Under the pieces are notes generated by a model, which was given only the letters and a program-made list of their open reading frames with translations, did no database searches and had not been told where the DNA came from. The translations under genes and the position numbers were made by a program. Positions 55,610 through 64,000 of a stretch of DNA of 64,000 nt are shown piece by piece. Numbering within the stretch: position 1 is the stretch's first letter; each line of letters begins with the position of its first letter. The stretch comes from Entomortierella parvispora (Eukaryota; Mortierellomycota; Mortierellomycetes; Mortierellales; Mortierellaceae): assembly GCA_963573315.1 (NCBI GenBank), contig OY752141.1, positions 372,001-436,000 of the forward strand. Direction: 5' to 3'.

Positions 55610-58412
55610 ATGATTCATCATATTACCCACACCAGCCATCTTCCTCCTACCCCTGGCCAGTACAGCCACAGCAGCATTCGCGTAAATGGTAGTTCATCGC
55701 CACCGTCTCCACCAGTGGAAAGATATGTACCCCATCCCTCCCTAAGCAAACAAGGGGGCCAAGAGCATTCATATCAGAAGCAGAAAGAACAAACTACCCC
55801 ACCCATGGTCCACCAAGGGCATGTTCAGTATCCACCTCAACAACAACAACAACAATCACCCTCACAACAACAGCTTCCTCCTCAACAAACACAACCACAC
55901 ACACACCAACTTAAACAGCAACTGTACACCCCACCCTATCCTCCCAAATCTGTATTTTCAGATGGGTCCTCTTCCTCAGGGCAACAACAGTCTTTGGGGA
56001 GTGGTGGTCCACCACAAGGGCCACGAGGTGGTGGAGGACCTCTGGCTCGATCCCACTCTCATTCTCAGAGTCATCCACACTTGAGACTGTCATCCGCAAC
56101 AACGGCGACAACTGCCACAGCATCAGGTCATCAACAATATAACAACTACGCGTCGCCACCGCCGCCACCATCCCAGGCTGGGATTGGCCATATCAAGTTC
56201 GATCACTCGCAGCACCCACACCAACAGCAACACCACTATGAACAACACAAGGTTCACCACAAGGTTCCTGGTGGCGGTTACTACGACCCTCGGCAGAACG
56301 AACAACGACGACCGTCTTTCCCTGGGCACCAGATGTCACATTCTTATTCACTCCCGAGCGTTCATCAGGGTTCTAGCGGCGGAGGCGCGTCTCCACCTCT
56401 ACCACCACCCAACATGATGCGACCTCCCCCACAGCCGCAACATCCACCGTACCGAATGGGAGGCGAGGATCATCTTTTGAACGAGGTCAATATGGAATCA
56501 GACGGGTCTGCGTCCGATGCAGAGTCGTGCGACGGAGACATCCAATGGACGCGTCAACAGGTAAGAAAAAAAATGTATATTTCTCTTTTCAAGGCTGCGT
56601 GATCTACGACAGGTGATATGGACAGTGTGGAAATGTCGAAAGCAAATACGAGGAATACGAGGATGGATTGGGGCGATGTGGAAATGAAAGAGTCGCGTTC
56701 GGTCGGACCCACAAAGCGGGGTGAAGGGAAGGAGCAGCATGTGGAAAGAGCCAAAGAGGCAAGGGCACCGTGCGCGGTCTTTGCGTTTGTGTGTGGTGGG
56801 TTTGGCGAGCGTGAACAAGAGATAAAGGTCAAGCCCGATCGCTCGTGCCCCGATCTGGGATCGACTTGTGGAGCACAGGGCAGCAGCAGGGTGGCAGGCA
56901 CACAACAGGGAAGGGGACTCCTGCGCTCAAGGCATCAAAAGTTGTCCATGGAGTGCGCCATGGTCCGTGGCCCCTGTTGGAAGAAAGAACGGGCAGAATT
57001 CACGCGCACGCCATTGCGAATCAACCATTCGTCCACGGTCCGGATGTCTCTCTCTCTTTTTGTGCCCGTCCCCTTTTCTTCACCTTTCGGCCATGAAGCG
57101 ATCCCCTCTGCCTCCCCTCCCCTTCCCCTTGCGTGCGTGTGAGTGTGTATATGTGCGGTGGTTGGAAGAAAGAAGGGAAAGAAAAGGAAGGGAACGCAAG
57201 GTAGGGAAGGAAGGAAAGAGGGCAAGAAAAAAGAAGGAAGGCGGCATCGCCCCCCTTTGCTCCTCGTTCTGTGTTCAACACCATGTCCCAACCCATCCTT
57301 CTCGGCGCAATTCCTGTGTGTGTGGCTGCAGCACCTCTCCCTGCAGCCACAGCTACCCTCCATCTCTTTTTCTCTCTGTCTTTGCTACTATCTTTCTTTC
57401 TTTCTTTCTTTCTGCCTCTTTCCGTCTCTCTCTGTCTGTCTGTCTGTCTTTCTGTCTCTCTTTCTGCTTCGCCCCTGATGATGCAGATTGCGGTGGTTTG
57501 CGTTGCTTTGCGTCGTGTCATGGTCTCATAATCCGTTTTCCGTTGGGCGACCCTTATTCTCTTTCTCTTTCTCTCTTTCTCTCCCTCCCTCCCTCTCTCC
57601 TTTGATTCTCCACCCATTCCCATTGTCTTTCCTTCTCTTTCTTTCCTTCTCCCTCCCCCCCTCTCTTTCTCTCTTCCGATCCACTTTCCCCCTCTCTTCC
57701 TTGTTTTCTTATCCTCTTTCCCGTCCCTTCAGCATATCCATCCACCCATCCCATCCCATCTCCAAGCCCCGCCCCCTCTTTCTGCCCCTCTGCGCAACCA
57801 CCCCGTTTCAATTTGCCTCCAACGGTTTTTTTTATCTCCTTCACTTTCCTCTTTCTTTTCCGTGGCAACAACACTCCAGGCCCATCCAGCCCCGAACCCT
57901 TGTCGATCAGTCGATATATCATCTAACGCATCTTGTCTCCTCCCATCTTCCCTCTGTTCTCTTGTCCACTCTCCTTTACTCCTCCATTCACATTTCTCCC
58001 ACTCTTCTATTTCTCCACTCTTTGACTCTCTCTCTTTTTCTCTTTTTCTCCCTCTCATCGACCTACTCTCCGCCCTCTTCGCCCCCTTCTTCAGGACAAG
58101 TTACTTCGAGAAGCCGTTGCAAAGTTCAGTGGCAAGGCCTGGAAGCGCATCGCCGAGTATTGTTTCCCAGACGGATCCAGAGACAAGGACCAGTGTCTGC
58201 AGCGGTGGAGAATGATTTCCAAGCCACGGTCCATCAAAGGTCCATGGACCCCTGAGGTACATCAAAGCCCGTCTCTGCAGTCTTTCTGCAGTTCTCTCTA
58301 CACTATTAATATCTTGAGCCCAACAGACTCGCTTCTATTGTCGTTGTCCGTTTGTTCGTTACAGTGCTTTATCAATGTAGTCGAGCTCAATCAATCATCT
58401 ACATTTTACTGA

Positions 58413-58443
<31 letters not shown>

Positions 58444-60472
58444 CTCCTTCTTTCTTTTCTATTCTGTCGGTCGCCCCACAATAGGAGGATCGCCAGCTTC
58501 GAAACCTTGTCAACGAACTCGGCGCGGAAAAGTGGGTGCTCATTGCTAGTCGCCTGGGATCGCGCACAGGAAAGCAGTGCCGCGAGCGATGGCACAACCA
58601 TCTGGATCCAACGAGTAAGTCCCACCCCTGCTCGCCTTGCCTCTGCTAAGCCCGCTTGATTTTTTCTCCTTTTCCTTTGTTGCCACAGTTCTGTGCGTGT
58701 GACCTCATCCGTTGTTTTTTCCTATTGTCTTGAACTGTAGTTGACAAGTCGCCCTTCACGCCTAAAGAGGACGAACTCATCTTCAAGCTCTTTGCCCAGC
58801 TCGGCTCAAAGTGGGCAGAAATGTCCAAGCTCATGCCCGGCCGACCCGACAATGCAATCAAGAACCATTTCAACACATCGATGCAGCGGAAGAGAAGACG
58901 TCTGAGTCTTCAGGACCCATCAGGTAAAAGCACCGATACGTGTTCAGTTGGTGATCAGAGAATGCCAGAATGAGTTAAAAAAACGAGAAAGATTACTGAT
59001 CGACCATATCTTGGTCTCCTCGGAAACAAACTATCTTTGCAGAACTGCAACTCAAGTTCAGCGATCATGGTTCAGGACAGTCAACCTCGACTACCTCACC
59101 TTTGGCATCCCCGACGTCTGCAGTCTCTCCCTCGCTGCTACGAGGCAATCGCTTCGATCCCTATGGTAGGTTTGAGTGCTATCGAATTCCTTTGGAGAGT
59201 TGGAACAAGTATTAACGGCCTCTTTGTGTTTACATAGAGCGAAGGCATTCCATGCCATCTCTGGAGGTACCGGCCAAACTTCAAGCTGCAGTTCAAGCAC
59301 AAGTGCAGGCGCACAATCAGGCACATCAGCAGCAACAGCAACATCAGAGCGACTACAACCATGATAACGGTAGCCATCCTCGCAACATTCTCACGCCACC
59401 AAAGACACCCGATCTGAAGGGAAAGGTCCAGTTTTCTCCAGGAATGTCGCGGTCGGCCTCCATGGGATCAGGACACCGGCACGCAGGGGCTGGTGTTAAT
59501 CAAGGAAGAGCCATGGGGCGACCCAACCTCCCAGGAAATCCATCCCTCCACAAGGCTAGCCACTCGTACTACGGTCCCATGTCAACTTCCATGGCCAATT
59601 CAATCTCTGTGCCAACGAACTTGACATCGAGCTTCCCTTCCAACAAGATGTCGCGCTCCAGCTCCTCGGCTACGGTAGAAGGTATGGCGCATGGTGATCA
59701 TGCTGACGACCGATCCTATACCTACCACAGTCAGGAACAGCAATTGCATCAGTCGCTTCCTCGACCCTACATGGCACGACACGAGTCTGCTGGTCAGCCA
59801 GACCGCTATACTCCTGAACACGATCAGTCTGTAGATGCTGATCCTTTTTCAGCTCTTGCTGAGCTTGCAGATCTGGCCGAACATTACCGAGAGATGCCTG
59901 GAACAGAGCGACCTGCCCACAAGGCTGACGGACAGGAGCAACCTCGAAGTGCCGGCCCCATTGAGGTGTCGGGCGGTGTTTATTCAGGAGGTCGGACGAG
60001 TCCAGTTGAAGACGCAGTACAAATGACGGCCGTTTCCAAGTTGCCCTTGATGACACGTCGGTTCTCGACCCCACTCAGTCATCTCAAGGAAGAGGAGCAT
60101 CCGGAGGAGAATGGATACGCCGGTAACCATAATCATCAACACTCTTATCACGTTGACCAAAGGGCGGCTCCCAACAATCAAGGTCGTCCTGGACTAAGCG
60201 GTCGGTCGTTCACGACCTCACCAACATCTCGAGGATCTTTTTTCCGATCACAGAGGTCGTCTGTGGATTACTCCAACTCGGAGGCTGGTTCAGACCGTGA
60301 TATGACTGAGGACATGGAGTTGGAGCCGGCATCGCAACATGCCGCATACCAGGCACGACCACTGTCACCACCCAATGCTGATTCCTACTTGGCGATGCGT
60401 CGAGGATCTGTCCGCGAGTTGATGGCCATCAACCATCTTTGTCTGAGCTCTGAGGAAGTCGAGAGATGTTAA
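55610..60472 (+). CDS. Three-repeat (R1R2R3) Myb transcription factor
   Basis: Six exons (55610-56560, 58095-58256, 58485-58614, 58741-58923, 59043-59165, 59238-60472) give 927 residues. The N-terminal 310 residues are Gln/Pro/His/Ser-rich. R1 begins at Trp313 at the end of exon 1 and continues in exon 2 ([19 protein letters not shown]). R2 starts GPWTPEEDRQL, with [28 protein letters not shown]3 starts [11 protein letters not shown], where Phe replaces the first Trp as usual, and ends [12 protein letters not shown]. This is the c-Myb/plant 3R-Myb arrangement, often linked to cell-cycle gene control. The C-terminal 500 residues are disordered with Ser, His and Gln runs. Intron 1 is 1,534 nt and splits R1. 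It is the longest intron in the window. Confidence 0.93.
56561..58094 (+). other. 1.5 kb intron 1 of the Myb gene, pyrimidine-rich
   Basis: Bounded by CAG|GTAAGA and TTCTTCAG. The 3' half (57,280-58,090) is dominated by C and T, with CTTT and TCTG microsatellites around 57,390-57,460. The length and CT-rich character resemble the promoters in this window, so an internal promoter is possible. Confidence 0.7.
58416..58443. repeat. T28 homopolymer in Myb intron 2
   Basis: An uninterrupted T run, probably serving as an extended polypyrimidine tract before the acceptor at 58484. Confidence 0.9.
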
Positions 60473-61137
60473 GAAAAGTCGATTGTCGTTCAGTCATTCC
60501 TTTTTTTTTGTCACATATTCTGTTCTCTGGGATGGAGGTAGTGGTGGCAGTGTACATATCTTTATTGTGAAGTTTAGAACTTGCAATCAGTGAAAAAAAA
60601 AAAAAAAAAAGTCAAACCTGCTCGATTTAATTAATTTCCTCTGGCGTCGAAGAAGGAAGGGAAGGACGGGAAGGAAGGGAGGGCGACCGTTGCGGAGAGC
60701 GTGTGCCTGGGTGTCTGTGCCTGTGTGTCCCTGACGTCGGCCAACCGACGTTCTGCAACAACTATCCACCCGTTTGTCCGTTTCTTGCATCCCTTTGTCT
60801 TTTTCTCCACACAATCCACATTCACTGCATTTGCATCCTCCACCCATCCATTCATTCATCCATCCGTCTCCATCTCTTGCCTGTCATTACATTCGTCCTC
60901 ATCCTTATCGCTTCTTCTCCAACGAGTGCATTTTCTTTTTCCTCGGCACTCATTCAACCCTTCTCTCCCCTGTCGCTTGCATTATTACACAACCCCGTGA
61001 GAGGAGTATTCACTGACCGTCGCCATACCGACCAACTTCAACCTCTCCATTCCCATCTCCAGCCTTGCCCTCTCTCCCCTCAACACAAATTCCGAAACAA
61101 AGGAGCAGGTCCATTTAAAAAGAGATAGCAATCTCCC
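60473..61137. other. Intergenic region between the Myb and aspartic protease genes
   Basis: The A17 run near 60594-60610 may mark the 3' end region of the Myb transcript. From 60,750 on, the sequence is CT/CA-rich leader-like DNA of the protease gene. No gene is seen. Confidence 0.5.
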
Positions 61138-64000
61138 ATGTCAAGTCCATGGGCGTACACGAGGAAGGCGCGCTGTCATTCGTCCCACAGGAATAGATCT
61201 TCCGGCGACTCGTTCTCATTCTCGTCCACGTCCTATACCTCTTCTTCTCAGCAGACATCCTCTACTAGTAGGGGATGGACCCCTGTTCGACTGGGCGTTC
61301 TATTTCTGGTCTCATCGCTGCTTCTTTCTTCCAGCACGTCCGCTTCTGGACTAAACCTGGTCGCGGCGCTAGCCGAGACTCCTTCCCAGACAGAACGTGT
61401 TGCCACTGCAGCCGCTGAGCCTTTTGGCATCGGTGGATCATCATCACACAGTTCAGCCGTAAAACTCGTGCGGCGCTCAGGAATCTATGAACCGCCAGAA
61501 GGAGCCACCATCTATCAACTTACTGAGAAAAATACCCAAAGCAATGATGAGCAGCTCCAACTTCAATCCCACTCCGCTCCATCATCACCTGCATCGACTC
61601 CTCAGGGTACTCAGGAAGACGATGGGAAACTATTGAAAATTACGTCCAAAGCAAAGACTGGTTCAGGCCGTGATAAGAATAACACGTCCAAGGCACCGGA
61701 GCCCAAGATTATCAGCATCCCCCTGCAAGATCTTCTTGTCGACACAGTGGTACGTCCGATTCCCCTCATCCAACCCACACCTTATCCGCACTCCCTTGCA
61801 TGTCAATTAGGCAGGCCATGTACTCCAGTTTTTTTTCTGCCTTCGCCAGAGAAGGGGATGGAATAGGATGGTGCCACAATCGCCCAACCCGCCCGCCTAT
61901 GAAGGAATACAAATCATGGACGAGAGACCAAAAACGTACCTTGTTGTACGACCGCGCTGCTCACAAAGCTGACTATTATTGTTTCATTTTTCTTTTTTTA
62001 TGTCTCCGCTCCCTCTGTTGGTCGGTCGGTCCCTCTCTGGTCGTGCGTGCCCTGCTTCAATGGCTCTTTTCGCCGTCGTGCAAATGCTCACCTTTTCTTT
62101 TTGCAACCTGCCGTCCACTCCGCCATCAGTACATTGGTAAGATAAACAGGATCACAATGGTCAAACAGTTTTGCGCCTTGACGCGTTTTCATTCTTCTTT
62201 CGGACGCGTCGCAAAGGCATTTGTTTGGATCTGTGCCACGCCAAGTGTTGCTCTTGCTGAGGATGGGATTGTTTCCTCATCGATCCTTTGGGCCTCTTCT
62301 AGATCAGACTTTTGAAAACACTGTCTCTATTTTTATGATCAAAAGAGAATAACGTTTTCATACTCATTTTCATTTCTCTACAGGCACAATCGCCATCGGC
62401 ACCCCACCTCAAAACTTCTCCATGGTCTTTGATACAGGCAGCAGTGACCTTTGGGTGCCGTCGGTTGCTTGCATCACGCCAACGTGTTTGACTTTGGTCC
62501 GATACAACAGTTCACAGTCAAAGTACGTTTTTTTATTCCGGAACATTGATTTGTGATGCCTTGCAAAATTACAAGACACTATGACCACACCTAAGACCAC
62601 CAATATCTCACTCGCGTATCCACTCCACCATTGTTTCTCTCTTTTAGAACTTATCATACTGAGGGCAAGGTTCTGGATGCCAAGTATGGAGATGGATCCT
62701 ACGTTAGTGGAGTTACTGGTCTGGTAAGTTTCTTTTCCTCGCGCTCTCTTATTGCCATGTGATGACATTGAACGCGTCTTAAATCGTATCTTTGCCCTCT
62801 TTGACACTCAACCTCCATGTCCTTTTCGTTTCTGGCATCACAGGATAGTATCCTTCTTGGAGACGTGACAGTCGCCAACCAATCCTTTGGCATGGCTTCT
62901 GTGGACAACTCGACGATTGCCAAAAAGGGCGTTGAAGGCGTGGTTGGTCTGGGCTTTGGTCGAGTAGCTTGGGTGAAAGGTAATGCCTTGTTGTCTTGCC
63001 TCTGTCTATCTCTAATGTGCAAGACTTTGTTTTCTATGTGGATAGTAAATTGCGAGAGAATATTCTCATTGAATGACTCTCTCATCCTCTTTTCCATTAG
63101 GCTACGTAACCGTCATGGAGACGATGTTGGCCAAGAGCATGTTGACACAGCCGATCGTTTCCATGTGGCTAGGTCGTCAACGTGTCGGGGGCTCGAATGC
63201 AGGATCCGGTGGAGCTGTGATCTTTGGAGGCGTGGACACGACTAAATATGTGGGAAACTTTACATGGTCGCCCATCACTGACAAGAACTCGTGGACGATT
63301 AAGTTCCAAGCTGTATCGATCGGTGGAAAGGATTTGGGCCTATCTGGAAACGCCCTGATTGACTCTGGTATGGGATCTGTCACCCCGTTATACAAAAAGA
63401 TGAAAATTAACCCTTGAAGAAGCTAAGCCCGAACACTTTTGCTTCTTTTGTAGGTACTTCATTGATTGTCGTACCAACCAAGGTGGGGTCGATCTTTCAT
63501 GAACATATCCCAGGCTCAATTGATGCCCCTGGAGTGGGCTGGATCTTACCTTGTAACACTAGCGCGGGTGATCTCAATTTCACAATTTCTGGAACTCAAT
63601 TCCGGGTACCTGCTGAAGAATTGGTCGTTTTGTTCAGGATTCCAGGCTATGCAGAGTACTGCAAGAGTGCTATCGACGTATCGACATCGTCCTCAGAAAC
63701 AGTAAGGAAGGCAGAAGATGAGAAGAATGGTGTTCTAGCTACAACACTTTGCATACTAACGATAAAAAAACATGTGCTCTTTCTTTTTTTTTATCTGAAA
63801 TAGGATTGGATCCTCGGAGCGTCTTTTATGAAGAACGTTTACAGTGTCTTTGACTTTCGCACTTTGATGGTCGGGCTTGCTCAGCCCTCTAATGTGTACA
63901 ATACCCTGTCGAATATCACATTGCTTCCCAATCTGTCCAACCCACCGGGATCCGGCGAGGGAAACGCGACAAACGGCTCCTACCCTGGAAATGGCTCCAC
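61138..64000 (+). CDS. Pepsin-like (A1) aspartic protease, 3' end missing
   Basis: Exons 61138-61749, 62130-62136, 62384-62522, 62648-62723, 62844-62979, 63101-63367, 63454-63701 and 63804 to beyond the window give at least 560 residues. Catalytic motifs are [12 protein letters not shown] (Asp223) and [12 protein letters not shown] (Asp411), each after the expected strand; [20 protein letters not shown] and VVGLGFGR also match. The second exon is only 7 nt (coding Tyr-Ile-Gly with its neighbours) and restores the [11 protein letters not shown] junction. A hydrophobic helix lies at residues about 50-75 after a Ser-rich start, so the protein may be signal-anchored rather than simply secreted; the segment up to residue 204 would be a propeptide. 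The visible C-terminus becomes Ser/Asn/Gly-rich with N-glycosylation sites, possibly leading to a GPI signal outside the window. Confidence 0.9.

Noticed and set aside
57021-58255. Long ORFs on both strands inside Myb intron 1
   Set aside because: They come from CT/GA-biased sequence and translate to Ser/Leu/Phe/Pro or Arg/Glu/Lys repeats without any domain.
1-64000. tRNA, rRNA, riboswitch or complete transposon
   Set aside because: Looking through the intergenic regions I found no convincing tRNA B-box with matching arms, no rRNA core sequence, no terminal inverted repeats and no transposase or reverse transcriptase domain. A covariance-model search would be decisive.

Overview
The window looks like nuclear DNA of an early-diverging filamentous fungus, most likely Mortierellomycota or a related Mucoromycota lineage. 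This is inferred from many short GT-AG introns with CTAAC/CTGAC-like branch sites, pyrimidine-rich promoters, and a fungal gene set that still carries a presenilin. There is no bacterial operon structure, no CRISPR array, and I found no convincing tRNA or rRNA gene. Exon structures below were built by hand from splice signals and reading-frame continuity, and every multi-exon model closes in frame.

Layout: 1-20.5 kb is dense and mostly housekeeping. It holds the tail of an S41-type protease, a vacuolar amino-acid transporter, an OB-fold/CCCH/methyltransferase protein, an acidic unknown protein, an ATF/CREB-type bZIP factor, a small membrane-protein candidate, the ER cargo receptor SURF4/Erv29, the RNA polymerase I/III subunit RPC19, the spliceosome scaffold Clf1/Crooked-neck, a mitochondrial KsgA/Dim1-type rRNA methyltransferase (mtTFB), and a CCCH-RWD-CHY zinc-finger protein. 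A coiled-coil scaffold of about 2,200 residues fills 21.6-28.4 kb. From 28.5 to 38.8 kb, four minus-strand genes follow: a divergent CAX-type cation antiporter, a CSC1/OSCA/TMEM63 channel, NAA50 acetyltransferase, and alanine aminotransferase with two alternative starts (mitochondrial and cytosolic).

From 40 to 52 kb the content is more accessory: an AA11-like lytic polysaccharide monooxygenase, a one-pass membrane protein, a MYND zinc finger fused to a presenilin, a decayed reading frame, a small basic protein, a secreted fasciclin protein with a His-rich segment, mitochondrial ribosomal protein uS8m, and a signal peptide peptidase. A 3.4 kb gene-free region full of homopolymers and microsatellites precedes a three-repeat Myb factor (55.6-60.5 kb). 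The window ends inside a pepsin-like aspartic protease that uses a 7-nt microexon.

The most striking object is the MYND-presenilin gene (42382-45102). An eight-exon, frame-consistent model joins a complete MYND zinc finger to a full presenilin with GLGD and PALP motifs, but with Trp-Asp instead of Tyr-Asp at the first catalytic aspartate. A second intramembrane aspartyl protease (SPP) lies about 5.5 kb away.
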